Of a stretch of 64,000 nt of DNA, positions 1-11,009 are shown one piece after another. Each line of letters opens with the position of its first letter. Position 1 is the stretch's first letter. A program made the position numbers and the translations under genes. Origin of the DNA: Lithodes maja (taxonomy: Eukaryota; Arthropoda; Malacostraca; Decapoda; Lithodidae); contig JBAKBP010007637.1 in NCBI GenBank assembly GCA_037953745.1, positions 33,965-97,964 of the forward strand. The letters run 5' to 3'. The notes beneath the pieces are model-generated. The model made no database searches. It had not been told where the DNA came from and worked only from the letters and a program-made list of their open reading frames with translations.

Positions 1-2115
1 GTGTTAGGCACTGGAGTTACAACAGACTCGGTCAAAGGTCCTGCTATTGGGTCTTTTGGGAGAGCCACTGGTTCTAAACTCTTCAAACTTTTCCCAGCCT
101 TCCGCTTCTCCTTAATTCCCTTCCTCCGCTGTTCTGTGGCCTGGGAAATAGGCTGTGATACCTTAAATGCTTGGGAACGAGTTACCACACATGCCATCTG
201 TTGGCGTTGACAACTCACTACCCACTCTTGTTCCTCCCTACTCACGTCGGCCGGCCTCTCGGCAACGACTAAGGGTGGAACGTCTAAAGTAGGCACCGCA
301 AAGTCGTTGCCGAGAAGAAGGTCGACGCCCTCCACTGGCAATTTCTCAACGATCCCAACATCTAAGTCCTTAATCACACCATCAACTTCCAGCTCCACAC
401 GAACCAACGGGTATGACCTGGTCGCATTAATACCCTGAACAACAACCACCCGTGCCGCATTAATTGGTCGCCCCGTGAAATTCTTCAAAAGTGTCTGTGA
501 AGCTCCAGTATCACGCAAAACTTCCACCTTATGCTGGCAACCCGCCCAACTTACCCTACCGGTCCCTCTATGGGCGCAAAAGACATCACGGACAGGGGAC
601 GAGCCTTCCTGAGTCTTATACATAGCCTGTGACCCTGCCGCTGGCAAACTACCCTGGGTAAATCCAGACGACATTTCAGCCACACCTATGCTGCGCACCA
701 AAGACACGGCTGCAGCTGGCGGCTTACTAGGACAAGATTTTGCATAATGCCCCTTCTTTCTACAATGAAAACATTCCACTTCCCCTATCGGTCTCTTCTG
801 ATAAGGGGCGGAGTTCTGACCCTTCTGTAATGGGACGGCTGTAGTCTTTGGTTCAGTCCTGGTATCTTGGCTTTTAAACTGAGGTTTATATCTATAGTGA
901 TTGTCCTGAGCTCGAGGGTTTGGAGTATCGCGCCCCTTGGGAACTGCATCAACACGCTTTACAGATTCACATCCCCTGATTAGCGACAACCTGAGGTCAG
1001 CTATCTCAGCTGCCTCTTGAAGAGTTCTTGGGTTCTTTTCTTTAATATTTAAAGTCATTTCTGCACCAGTACACTTATAAAACTGCTCAAGCAGAAACAG
1101 CTCAGTCAACTGTTCTGCCGTCTCAGCTTTCTCAGAACGTGTCCAGTTTTTAAGTGCATCTTTTAAGTCCCGGGCATGTTCAAGAAAGGTCGCCTCCCTA
1201 GTCTTTGTAACACCCCGAAACTTCAATCGATATGTTTCCGGTTGCAACTCGTATGCCCGTAGGACAGCTCTCTTCAATTCTGGGTAGTCAATGCAAGACT
1301 CTAAAGGCAGTGCATCATAAGCCTTCAGACCCTTACCCGTAAGTCTTGAGGAGACTAGAGCTGCCCACTTCTCTTCAGGCCAATTATGCTCCCTACACTT
1401 CTTCTCAAAACGATTAAAAAATTCTGTAACTTCAGTTTCACTAAATACCGGCACCAATTTGACTAAGTGGGCCAAGGACTGTTCTCTTACTTGGCCCTCA
1501 CGGCCCATCCGAGTCCCTGTCGACTCTGCACGAGTCTTATCTAAATCTAATTTAGCACAATATTTTTCCGAGTCGTACCTAAGCTCAATCTCATGCCTCC
1601 TAGTCTCATTCTCCTGCTTCCTAGCCTCACTCTTAGCAAGCTCAAGTCTAAATACCATATCTGGAGACAGGCAGGAAGAGGGAGCTGCCACTACTGAAGG
1701 AGGGGGGGCAAAAACTGGGGAACCACCACGTGCACCACCCGAGGGCACTCCAATCTGCCAATTCTCATCCCTCTGTGGGAGAGTGCTAACCTCCGGTAAC
1801 TGAGTGGACGGCACTGCGGGAGTCGAGTGAGAGGGGATCTGGGGAGGAACCCCCCCAAACGCCCTTTCCTCCGAAACCCCATGTCGCCCACGCAACACCC
1901 AGGAAATCAGCTCCCCCCTTGGACATCCCTGCTACATTGGAAATGCCCAAAACCTTGGCTATCAGGTGCAAGCCACAAACATCCACCCCAGTCAGCCTCT
2001 CCTCCGTCACGTGGTACCGCTTACTCACAAAAACTCTAGCATCCTCCTCACTGGTTACTAACGGCACACCTTCAAATGACATCTCTCGCTCATCGTCAGT
2101 GCTAATGCACGACAT
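1..2115 (-). pseudogene. gag-protease of A1 (one frameshift, runs off the window)
   Basis: The probable ATG is at 2115-2113, giving a start MSCISTDDE. The frame breaks at an extra G in a G run near 1914-1919, where A2 has one G fewer. After that shift I read the minus strand from about 1790 to 1 and saw no stop. In order: an N-terminal region shared with A2; a short Lys/Glu-rich coiled coil (about 1560-1670); a SCAN-like Gag module (about 975-1290); a CCHC knuckle C-X2-C-X4-H-X4-C (773-732); and a retropepsin-type protease with DTGAS at 512-498 and LLLGNDF near 325-300. Gag packages the RNA and the protease would cleave Gag-Pol in the cytoplasmic particle. Because the frame has no stop inside the window it could be missed by stop-bounded ORF finding. 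Confidence 0.85.
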
Positions 2116-2327
2116 ACTGAAGTCCACAAAAAAATTCTCGAGACAAAAGTGTTAAACTTCCTATGCAAGCACTAATTACTAAATTAACTGGAGTCTCTTA
2201 AATGCTTTACTAATTGCCATACAACAAAAATATTCTTCAATATGCACGCTAAAATACAAACAAACAAATGTTGTACAACTCTGCAAAAATGTATACTGTT
2301 CACAAAATCCTAAGCAAGGTCGCCATT

Positions 2328-4173
2328 TGTTACGAACTGGCACTCGGGTACACAAGGGCTCTCAATCAGGACTCGAATACGGCTCGCTGCCACAACGGAA
2401 ACACACGATCCCAACCCCTGAGTACTGCCAGCCGAACAAAAAACACCAATACCCTCCAGAGTTCAATCTGCTATAACGGGGTATACAAGAACTCGGTACT
2501 AGTGTTCAACAACAGACTAATAAAGAGACAGGAATTATCTAGTCTGGTCAACAATCAAACAATGAAGTAAGAAACAACAACACCAAAGAATAGTGTTGGC
2601 CGAAGCCGAAGTAATCCACCCTTGACTATGAACTTAAGAAGTCCACCACCCTCTACTTCGGATCGGCACTATTACGTTACGTTAATTAATAGTCCTTAAG
2701 CATCGAGCAAGGAATCTTCTGAAAAAAGTTAGATGCTTCTCGGATGCTCGTAAGAAGTACGTATCGGATTTTGAACAGTAATTCAATAAGCAAAAACACT
2801 GGCAATTAAATACTATTAAAGGCTTAAATTGGCATAAGAATAATTAAAAGAATATGCAATAGTAAATGGCAAACATTAAAAGGAAGTACTCCGCAAATGC
2901 AACGTCAATAGCCTACTCGGATTGTGCTCGTGGGCCACTAATCACTAAAGTAGCCAAGCTTGCAACACATGAAATCAATAGTGCATAAACAATATCATAC
3001 ATAAGGAAAGCTTAAATACTATTCTGTATCTACTAATCGAGTAAAGTCTAGCTGGGGTACTGTGGGCAAAAGGTAGCAGTGACTGAGCAAAAACGGCTTG
3101 TAGCCTAGCGAAGTCCTCACGACTGTTTAAAGTATTACGTTAAAACTAACAAGTGCACTTTGAGAAATCCAGATCCCTTGTATCTGGTTTTCTCCCGGCT
3201 CCTTGACAAAGTAAAAACAAACTGTTAATAAAATACAGGGTGGTTAGGCTCTTGCCCTCACGCACTGTACATTATAAACTCAACACAGTCAGCCGCGAAG
3301 ACAACCTAGGCTTCACTGAACCGAAACGAGTATGCAGGTTTATCGCTTAACCACTGCATCAAACAACAACTCGTAACACAGAAAAGCCTTACCCCAGTCT
3401 AGCATTACCTAGACTAGCAGAAAACAGGAATAATAATAATAACACACAGGGAAATGCATATACAAGTGCAACAAACATAAATCAATCCTATTCTAAGTCA
3501 ACCCTTCCAAAATAGGCTATCTAATAGGCAAGTATCTTGTGAGAACTCAAGCGATAATACGTTGGCTGACTAGCTCTGCTCCAACGGGACCATGGAAGTT
3601 AAACAGGACAGGGAAAAGAGGAGATAAGAATGTAAGGTAGTAGAGAAAGTTCCCATCAGTCAGAAGAATATATATAGTTAGCAAGGGAAATGAGAAGTCG
3701 CTCTGCCTAATGAGTTCTGATGAAAAAATGGCTAGACTTCCCTTTTATACCCGGCCCTCTAGTGAGCCCAACGTGAACTACTAAGGACCGCCCACTGACA
3801 ACCATTACGTAATTTCTCTCTCTCCTCTGGGATACACAAAGGCTCCCCTAGCACTGAGGGAGGGAGGAATGCGAGTGAGTTAGGCCCACCTCCCGCCTGG
3901 CGCACCCACTGACCCCCAACTGTGGCTGTTTCTCTTCCCATCATTACAAATAAGTTTTACACACAATACTTATAACTAATGATATAAAATAGAACTCGTT
4001 GACTCAGATGAAAACAAAATACATATTCATAATACTTATAGTACAACGGCTCACATGAACTAAGTTAGGAAACTCTACATAGACTACAGCCAAAGTTCCT
4101 GCCCTGACGATCCTAGCGAGAGTGGGGCATGACTAGGCGTTCTGTACAGCATGCTCACACGTGGACATGCGTC

Positions 4174-4176
<3 letters not shown>
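2328..4176 (-). repeat. 5' LTR of A1 (about 1.85 kb)
   Basis: The ends TGTGACG and CGTAACA match the LTR at 57964-59819. A TATA box (TATAAAA, minus strand, 3749-3743) lies about 31 bases upstream of a TCAGA initiator-like site (3720-3716), marking a probable RNA polymerase II start. Upstream is the palindrome TTACGTAA near 3805-3812, a bZIP-type site, where the A2 LTR has TGACGTCA in the corresponding promoter region. No inserted element was noticed. Confidence 0.88.

Positions 4177-4213
<37 letters not shown>
4177..4213. repeat. (TA)n microsatellite next to the A1 LTR
   Basis: About 35 bases of alternating AT begin directly at the outer end of the A1 LTR and continue to the MITE at 4218. 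It looks like the target into which A1 and the MITE inserted. Confidence 0.95.
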
Positions 4214-4215
<2 letters not shown>

Positions 4216-4217
4216 TA

Positions 4218-4466
4218 CAGAGCGGTCGGTCGCGAAACATTTCCCCATAGGGAATTTCTGTGTATTTACTGGAGAGCTGGAAAATCTATTTTTATTTAAT
4301 TCACTCCAACACCAAACACCTCTCAAGGAAATTAATGACAGCAAGCATGTGATCCACCGGGATTCAAACCTGGGTTACCATTTACTGATGCAGATCAATA
4401 ATATAGGAATACTCTATGGGCAATATACAGGAAATCCCTATGGGGAAATGTTTCGCGACCGCTCTG
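4218..4466. mobile_element. Small TA-flanked MITE (Tc1/mariner-like by target site)
   Basis: About 249 bp bounded by terminal inverted repeats of about 40-45 bp. Both ends read CAGAGCGGTC inward, then a shared CGAAACATTTCCCC block. TA dinucleotides flank both ends (4216-4217 and 4467-4468), as expected for Tc1/mariner-type insertion, although the surrounding DNA is itself (TA)n, which weakens that argument. The interior has no ORF. It contains a minus-strand GGTTTGAATCCC, similar to a tRNA B box, so part may derive from a tRNA-like sequence. Confidence 0.7.
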
Positions 4467-4496
4467 TATATATATATATCTATATATATATACATT

Positions 4497-4635
4497 AGAC
4501 TGCCGTGGTGTAGTTGATTAAAGCGTCGGCTATCGTCCTGACGGTCGGCGGTTCGAACCCCACTGAGAGATTAGAAACATATATACATACGGTCGGTGGT
4601 TCGAACCCCACTGAGAGATTAGAAACATATATATG

Positions 4636-4666
<31 letters not shown>

Positions 4667-4757
4667 GTATATATGTTTCTAATCTCTCAGTGGGGTTCGA
4701 ACCGCCGACCGTCAGGACGATAGCCAACGCTTTTATCAACTACACCACGACAGTCTA
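4497..4757. repeat. Palindrome of two tRNA-derived SINE heads around a (TA)n core
   Basis: The left arm (4498-4578) reads as a tRNA-like promoter on the plus strand, with an A-box-like TGGTGTAGTTGATTA and a B box GGTTCGAACCCC. The right arm (4675-4757) is its near-exact reverse complement. A second, truncated B-box segment on the plus strand (4590-4626) and an AT repeat fill the centre. These are SINE heads rather than a functional tRNA gene: the same block recurs at 4989-5057, 7867-7950 and 8062-8140, and the acceptor stem and CCA context are not convincing. Confidence 0.8.
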
Positions 4758-5057
4758 AAAGACACTCAACCCTCTATCCTATTTATGTTAGGGAGAAGGG
4801 AAACCCACTAGACGAATATATTTTCAATTCATACCTAGTCGTAGGATCCATATTCCAGAATACCATACAAGGATTTCTGAGTGTCCCGACGCAACACGGG
4901 CCGAAATTGATTTAATTTAATTCTAACTCACCAAGCATGAGAGTTACAAATATTGAGTATATATCACAAATACACGTGAGCCACTAAATGTTTCTAATCT
5001 CTCAGTGGGGTTCGAACCGCCGACCCTCAGGACGATAGCCGACACTTTAATCAACTG
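4756..5057 (-). mobile_element. tRNA-derived SINE, near full length (minus)
   Basis: The tRNA-like head with its B box is at 4989-5057, reading minus, and the body extends leftward to about 4756, where it abuts the previous SINE head. The body contains segments found again at 7677-8262, including the GTGAGCCACTAAATG and GGATCCATATT blocks. The arrangement here is head-to-tail with the neighbour, so SINE copies are joined directly. The outermost part of the head is missing. Confidence 0.75.
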
Positions 5058-5092
5058 AGAGATTAGAAACATTTAGTGGCTCACGTGTATTT

Positions 5093-5099
<7 letters not shown>
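4961..5099. repeat. Perfect 46-bp inverted repeat within the SINE
   Basis: Bases 4961-5006 and 5054-5099 are exact reverse complements by eye, with a 47-base spacer that is the SINE B-box region. This would form a strong hairpin or cruciform. The right arm then runs into a (TA)n array. Confidence 0.85.

Positions 5100-5145
<46 letters not shown>
5096..5145. repeat. (TA)n microsatellite
   Basis: About 48 uninterrupted bases of alternating T and A. Confidence 0.97.
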
Positions 5146-5148
<3 letters not shown>

Positions 5149-6289
5149 TTTGCAGGAGTACGTGATTGAGAGGAAGATAATTTTTATATAAATGATGTTA
5201 ACGTAATATGATATAATTATATCTAACGAATTTTTCTGATATCCCTCTAGTGTGGAGTTATAAAACTATATAATTGGGTATTAATTATGATTAGCTAATT
5301 CCCAACGAGCCTAATATAGGCCTATATGTTTTCAATTTCGTTTTTATTTTATTTTTTATTTTTATTTGTTTTTGGCGTAAAAGTGAAGGTGCATTGAAAC
5401 TTTATACCGATTACTTGCATTCCGTGCTTTGATCTGCTGGGGCTGGAACCTATCTCTTAAAAAAAAAATGTTTTACCTTTGAAACTCGAACAAAAAACTG
5501 ACGAATGATATAACACTTTTCTAGATAAACGGCCATTAATTTGCCCATTTAACAATAATCTTTTTAAGTTTCATATTAGAAACGACCTTACAACGATGTT
5601 ATGTAACCTAGGGAAGGGTCTCTTGAGATCCCAGTGTTAACTGATATACTAAAACAGCTGTACTAATATGGTATATAATGAATCTAAAGCTCTAGTTCCT
5701 ATCATAACAGTCATAAACAAATCATGCACATCATTTTGACTAAGAACAATCCTCTGTAGGTATCCATAGCAACTAATATCAATTAACTGATTAAGCCCTT
5801 TCAGTATACAATGATGCGTTCTTTTATTTTATATCTGGCTATCATTACACGATTTTGGTAAATTTACAAAGGGTCTGTGTGAGTCAAAGAGCTAACGAAG
5901 ATAAATATTACCCCTTTTATCACTATTCGTTATGACGTAGTTGATGTTCGTATCTGCCTTTGGCAGAAATGTCCCGATCTGATTCAGATTCCATTGGATG
6001 CAAGCCCTGGCATGCTCCAGACGCTCACAAACTATTCCAATTCATCAAATGCTGCTTTTCTATTAACCCTTTCAGGTCTCCGGAGTCGTCCAATAATCGA
6101 TATAATGAATTGTGTATATAACTAACGTATTTATCTTCCTACAAACCTGGAGGTTATCATTACTCTTTACATAAATGCTTGTGCGTATACATACTGTATA
6201 TACTGTATGTATAATTGTCCACATTAAGGTGTATACACTATGATTTTATGTATGGAAAGAAAGAAAACAAAAATACAAGATCGAATTAG
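5146..6289. other. AT-rich stretch with no recognised gene
   Basis: No open frame of convincing composition, no RNA gene and no clear repeat was seen. A TTAACCCTTTCAGG near 6063 resembles one end of a TTAA-type MITE, but no partner end was found. Confidence 0.6.
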
Positions 6290-6665
6290 AGTTGTAATTT
6301 TTCATTATGTGTTGGAAGTAGATACAAACCAATGCTGCCTGTAACGAGTCCCCTCCCAAAAATTGAAAGAGTGACGGAGCTAAATTCAAGGTACGTCAAA
6401 TTCAAAATATCTGGACACATGGAGCTTGAAGCAGTGTATGCCATAGAATGAGGGAAAGATAGATTGAAAGAGAGAGTCATATAATTTACTTATTGAGTGG
6501 AAGAATGACTGGGGAAAATCGGGCTCACTCTTTGGTTAGAGAATTGGACAGAGTAGGGGTAGGAATGTGTTGAAAAGCGGGTGCCAGCTATTTGCTTTGA
6601 GGGAGGAGGTATACACGAAGAAAGCTCTGATAAACACTGATTATTGAAATTTATTACGCAAACTA
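6290..6665 (-). pseudogene. Old relic of the J LINE family (RT C-terminus)
   Basis: Minus-strand translation gives pieces such as NNQCLSELSSCIPPP and the motif HSYPYSVQ, which align with the last part of the LINE proteins at 13391-14643 and 25800-26334 (NNQCSSELSQCIPPP). The relic covers only the C-terminal end and 3' part, and carries stops and frame changes. It is clearly older than J1 and J2, which are nearly identical to each other. Confidence 0.75.
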
Positions 6666-7540
6666 TTATCATAAGTCATCCATACTATGTATATTTCCTT
6701 CCATATAAAATAATAAGGGCTGATACAGATTTATGTGATCGACTGTACTTCCCATATATCTTTCTCTGGGTTTTGGGTAGGAGTGGGACTCCATAGTCGT
6801 TTTCTTATCACCTTGCAATTTTCTGTAATTCTATCTCATTTGTATGCAGATTCTCCCCCCCCCACCCCACCCCCCCCGTTCTTGTTTCACATATTCATGA
6901 TTTATGCCATTTGATTTTGCTTTTCAATGTACTGTATCTTTGTATATAATAGTAACTAGGAAACTATAAGTCAATTATGTAGGCTTCCGTTTGTAATTAT
7001 ATAGCAAGAACCTTTGTTTATATACAGTATTATTTCGTTAACTTTGGGTCTGTTAAGTTCAATTACAATTCACACAGTATCAATGTTGTCCTCAAAACCT
7101 AAATAACTGTAATCAATGAATACAAACAAGGGAAATTAAAATACGAAATATGTATAATGAATTACAACAAACAAATATTATGCATAAACACAATTAAAAT
7201 AAAATAAATAATATATAGTTCGCGTGTTTATGTGTATTAATGTTCTCATTCTCCATGTTCCAATTACTGTACTCTATCTTTTTCCAGCTGATGGTAAGTT
7301 GCTATCTGCCCATTCTGATTACTACGTTATTACCATGATTTTGCAGCGATATATGTTGCTGATTATGAAAACTTGGCAAGAATATGATGCACACACATAG
7401 CAGTATCATATTTTTTTGGGTATTAAAAACACAATCAGATACAAAAGGATTACATTTTTCATCAACCGGAAACAATGAACTGTAATAACATCGAGTTCAA
7501 TCAATGATATTATACATAAATATGTTGTATTTATGCCTTA
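6666..7540. other. AT-rich stretch with no recognised gene
   Basis: Contains a C-rich low-complexity tract at about 6847-6879 and otherwise nothing I can assign. Confidence 0.6.
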
Positions 7541-7611
7541 TATATATATATATAATATATATAGTATATATACTGTATATATATGGTATATATTTATATG
7601 TATATATACTG

Positions 7612-7672
<61 letters not shown>
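7541..7672. repeat. (TA)n-rich microsatellite
   Basis: Imperfect TA repeats with GTATATAT interruptions, becoming a pure (TA)n of about 50 bases ending at the SINE tail near 7673. Short ORFs across it are low-complexity translations (YIYIYI) and not genes. Confidence 0.95.
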
Positions 7673-7673
<1 letters not shown>

Positions 7674-7675
<2 letters not shown>

Positions 7676-8262
7676 GGGAAACCCACTAGGCGAATATATT
7701 TCAATTCAAACCTAGTTGTAGGATCCATATTTCCAGAATACCATACATGGATTTTTGAGTGTCCCGACGCAACTCGGGTTGAAATTGATTTCATTTAATT
7801 CTAACCCACAAAGCATGAGAGTTACAAATATTGAGAATATATCACAAATACACGTGAGCCACTAAATGTTTCTAGTCTCTCAGTGGGGATCGAACCATCG
7901 ACCATCAGAACGATAGCCGACGCTTTAATCAATTACACCACGGCAGTCTAAAAGACACTCAGCTTCTATCCTATTTATGTTAGGGAGAAGGGAAACCCAC
8001 TAGGCGAATATATTTCAATTCAAACCTAGTTGTAGGATCCATATTTCCAGAATACCATACACGTGGTGTAATTGATTAAAGCGTCGGCTATCGTTCTGAT
8101 GGTCGATGGTTCGATCCCCACTGAGAGACTAGAAACATTTAGTGGCTCACGTGTATTTGTAATATATTCTCAATATTTGTAACTCTCATGCTTTGTGGGT
8201 TAGAATTAAATGAAATCAATTTCAACCCGAGTTGCGTCGGGACACTCAAAAATCCGTGTATA
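7674..8262. repeat. Two SINE copies in a long inverted repeat (about 200-bp arms)
   Basis: The left arm 7743-7942 (minus-strand SINE, B box in GGATCGAACCATC) and the right arm 8062-8262 (plus strand) are nearly exact reverse complements. A 119-base loop contains a second copy of the SINE 3' segment: about 73 bases at 7674-7746 repeated directly at 7987-8061. The full SINE consensus inferred here has a tRNA-like head of about 75 bases plus a body of about 300, ending at a TA repeat. Confidence 0.82.
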
Positions 8263-8518
8263 GTCCATCTGTAAACCCCACTCCATTGACCACACAGCAA
8301 GGACCACCTAAGCGGCCCGAAGAAGACAGAAGAAAGAACTTAGCAACAAACTACTTCATCATCAGTAATAGTGTTACTTCAAGACTTTCTCCAGTGTTAG
8401 AAATAGAAGTGCTAGTGGATCTCTAAGTTCGGCATGGTATCCTCGTCCATGCTTGTCATTATATTATTGTTATTTTTCCATGTAAACAGTGTATTATATA
8501 TCTTGAGTGTATTACTAT
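8263..8518 (+). other. Unassigned stretch; weak terminal-exon candidate
   Basis: A frame reading from the SINE edge to a TAA near 8424 encodes SPSVNPTPLTTQQGPPK and more, with less biased composition than its neighbours, and a TATAG acceptor-like site precedes it near 8260-8262. There is no homology I recognise and no upstream exon in the window. It is most safely treated as non-coding flank of B1. Confidence 0.2.
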
Positions 8519-8815
8519 TGTGACGTTAACCACTCCGTTAGAACCGCATGGCTTGTCCTACAGTGACTCGCTAGGATCGCCAGGGCAGTGGATGTGGCTA
8601 CAGTTTATGTATTAGGGTGTGCTTTATTTCATTTGAAAGCTCGTGTCATGGGCAGTCCAGAAAGGCTCTTTGTTTTCACCCATGTCAAGGCTTTATATAT
8701 TTAATTGTAAAGTATAATTATGTTTTATCATTAACTAGTAATGGTGGGATCTGGGAGAGAGAAAGAGAGTAGAACAGAGTGAGAGGGGGGCGCGCAGTGT
8801 TTTTGTCCCGCTCGA

Positions 8816-8975
8816 TGACGTCACGGCTGGCTGCCTCGTGGGGGTTGGTTGAGGAGGTCCTTACCATGTTGCTAGCTTCTTTGCTAGTGGCTAGAGGACT
8901 TGTTACCGCTTTACTTTGCGCGGTGAAAACTAGTCCCGGCATATATACAGGTTCCTCGCCACTCTCTCCCTCAGA
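8816..8975 (+). promoter_or_regulatory. LTR promoter of family B: CRE, TATA, initiator
   Basis: TGACGTCA (8816-8823), the TATA-like stretch at 8941-8948 and CCTCAGATC around 8973 keep the same order and spacing in the 3' LTR of B1 and in both LTRs of B2. A TATA-to-initiator distance of about 31 bases fits an RNA polymerase II start. CREB/ATF-type bZIP binding is inferred from the palindrome only. Confidence 0.65.
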
Positions 8976-10021
8976 TCTGGTTTCTAGAACGCATCCTATC
9001 TTATCCCTTGCTACCTGTCCCCCGCTCTGCACCTGAGAATCTTTTCCTTTGCCTACCTCTCTCTTTTTTCATATCTTTCACCACCTTTTATTAAGACTAT
9101 ATCCCCTCTGGTTAACTCTGCAAAATCAGCTTCATGCTGGCCAGTTGTATTGTGCGTTAAGGCCTGATATAACCTATGTATGTTTAGTTGTTAAGATAAG
9201 TTGATCACGAAGTATTGGTTAGCATCCATATTGTTCAGTACTGCTTCCTATAAGTATTAGTGTTCTGCTGGATTAGATAATGCTAGACTAGGGTCTGATA
9301 TTATAAGGTATTGTTTCCGATGAGTGCTGGCTTTAGTTAAAACCTGCACGACATACCTGAGAACTGGAGTTGATTGGGTAAATTCTAGTCTGTGTGCCAT
9401 TGAGAATAGAGCTTGCACGAATGAGGGCTTTTTGCCTATACCATTCTGCACTGTTCTAGTCTCGATTGTTTGTCTTTGAGGTACGCCAGGAGAACGCTTG
9501 ATACTTCGGTATTAAGGTTTCTCAAGAGAGCTACCCTTCCCTATAACGTAATATTTGACGCACAGACTTGAGATTTGAACTAGGCTATGCGGCATGCCAT
9601 GCGCACCAGTATCTCGTATCATTGACTCTAGCTAGACTTTATCAGTCACAGTAGACATTAAGTATATTAACCTAATTACTCTTTTTATGCATACCCATTT
9701 ATGATTACACAAGCATTTCGCAGCCTAGTTTGATGTATGGAGACACAAACGACTTAGGCTCTTTTTGTTGATAGGAATACTGCATTGTCGTGGCGATTAT
9801 TATTGTTGTAGCGTTTAGGATATTCTTGGCCCCGACTGCATTATATATCCTGCCTTTTTGTGTGCAGAGCCTGCACGAGCATTGTTCCGCTGCCTGCCTT
9901 TTTGGGTTCCATTTCCGATACGAGCATCTTTATAGCATCTAACATTTAAAGAAGATTCCTTGTTGGTGTTGACGGACTTTAGTGCACTTTCTTTCATGCA
10001 GGAGTGCCTGACATTTATTGA

Positions 10022-10511
10022 TTAACCCTTAATTAGCGGCGAGCAACATAAGTCGAGTATAATAAATCTGGACTATCTGGCGGCGCTCGACATAGGTCGT
10101 GTGGCAATTTCAGCACGTAATGTTGCTGAGAGAGAGAGAGACAAGTGGTGGCAGGAGAGTAGCGAGCGTATGACTGCTCCAGACCACCGCGGCGAACCTA
10201 CTGACACAAATCCCACCTCCTCCCTCCCTCTCTCACTCGCTATATACGGAATTATATGGGGAAAGTGCCGAATTACATGCTTTTTGCACTCGCGTTGCAC
10301 GGTTGTTGCAAGAAAACTAGCCATCATAAAAGGATCGTTATGGTGTCATTGGAAAGCTCTGTTTAAGCCCTTTCAGGGATAGATACTTGTTTTACGCTCT
10401 GGGTCTTATTTAGGCACGAAAATAATCACGTAAACAGCCCTATTTTGGGTAAAAACACCCCGCTGGGCGGTACATATAAATAAACCGCCTAGGCCGCTCG
10501 TAAGGTGTTAA
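10022..10511 (+). mobile_element. TTAA MITE, family M1 copy 1 (piggyBac-like, non-autonomous)
   Basis: TTAA occurs at both edges (10022-10025, 10508-10511). The 3' LTR of the same element has the empty site with a single TTAA near 18087, which proves a 486-bp insertion with TTAA duplication. Terminal inverted repeats are imperfect, TTAACCCTTAATTAGCGGC against TTAACACCTTACGAGCGGC. No transposase frame. Copies at 38767, 39314 and, more diverged, 34131 belong to the same family. Confidence 0.93.
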
Positions 10512-10803
10512 AGTAACGTAAGCTGTAACTTCTCTTACCACCTTACTTTGCATACCATAACCAAGCACCTTCGGTTATAGGTAGTAATAGGCTGTTTTCA
10601 CATAACATTAAGCCTAGAGTAGACGCACATTTATTGAGAGTTTGATAGCCTATTATTGCATATAGAACTCGGAGAGTATTTGTGTTCTTTGTTCACTGGG
10701 AATATACATCAGAGGTTGGATCTAGCGCTTTCCGTTGTAGCATTTATGCCATTACTAGTCCAATGAATAAGAGCCCTGATATATTTAAACCTCAGTCGTA
10801 ACA

Positions 10804-10818
10804 AATGGCGACCTTACC
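10804..10818 (+). other. Primer-binding-site candidate of B1
   Basis: AATGGCGACCTTACC follows the 5' LTR directly. TGGCGACCTT sits at the same place in families A, B and C although the LTRs differ, as expected for a tRNA primer site. I cannot name the tRNA from memory with confidence. Confidence 0.6.
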
Positions 10819-11009
10819 TAGGATTTGGTGAACCTACATTTATTAGCAGGGAACATTTGTTGTTTTGGGGAATATTTTGCAAGAATAATTTTTTTTGCAA
10901 CATAGTATAGCCCTGGAGTATTTCGGAGAATTTTTGTGTGTATATTGAGGTATAAGAGTTTGGGGTACTTCTTTTCTGAATATTGAGGTGGGAAATTTTT
11001 GTGAGCATC

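Larger units (their letters stand above)
1..4176 (-). mobile_element. LTR retrotransposon A1, left-truncated by the window (Gmr1-like Ty3/gypsy)
   Basis: Read on the minus strand, this is a 5' LTR (4176 down to 2328), a primer-binding-site-like TGGCGACCTTG just inside it, a short leader, and a gag-protease frame that runs off the window at position 1. The LTR has TG...CA ends (TGTGACGCATG to GTCGTAACA). LTR, leader and Gag match the element at 57964-64000 closely, so the two are one family, here called A. The outer LTR edge abuts a (TA)n array, so a target duplication cannot be judged, and the other end lies outside the window. Confidence 0.9.
8519..10803 (+). repeat. 5' LTR of B1 with a MITE inside
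   Basis: The length is about 2285 bp, of which 486 are a TTAA MITE (10022-10511). The promoter consists of a consensus CRE palindrome TGACGTCA (8816-8823), a TATA-like TATATA at 8942-8947, and a TCAGA initiator-like site at 8971-8975, about 31 bases downstream. The ORFs seen inside the LTR on either strand are not conserved as proteins in the other B LTRs and I do not call them. Confidence 0.92.

Noticed and set aside
4501..4575. Functional tRNA gene
   Set aside because: The block recurs as the head of a dispersed SINE, often truncated or inverted, and does not fold convincingly as a complete tRNA.
4151..4739. Small frames rich in Ile-Tyr
   Set aside because: Translations of (TA)n and of palindromic SINE heads.
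5790..5815. Another M1 copy (TAAGCCCTTTCAG)
   Set aside because: Only about 14 matching bases and no terminal repeats.
6063..6080. End of a further TTAA MITE
   Set aside because: A single TTAACCCTTT word without a partner end.
10073..10382. Frames on both strands inside M1 as a MITE protein
   Set aside because: They change between copies 1, 2 and 3 and are not preserved in copy 4.
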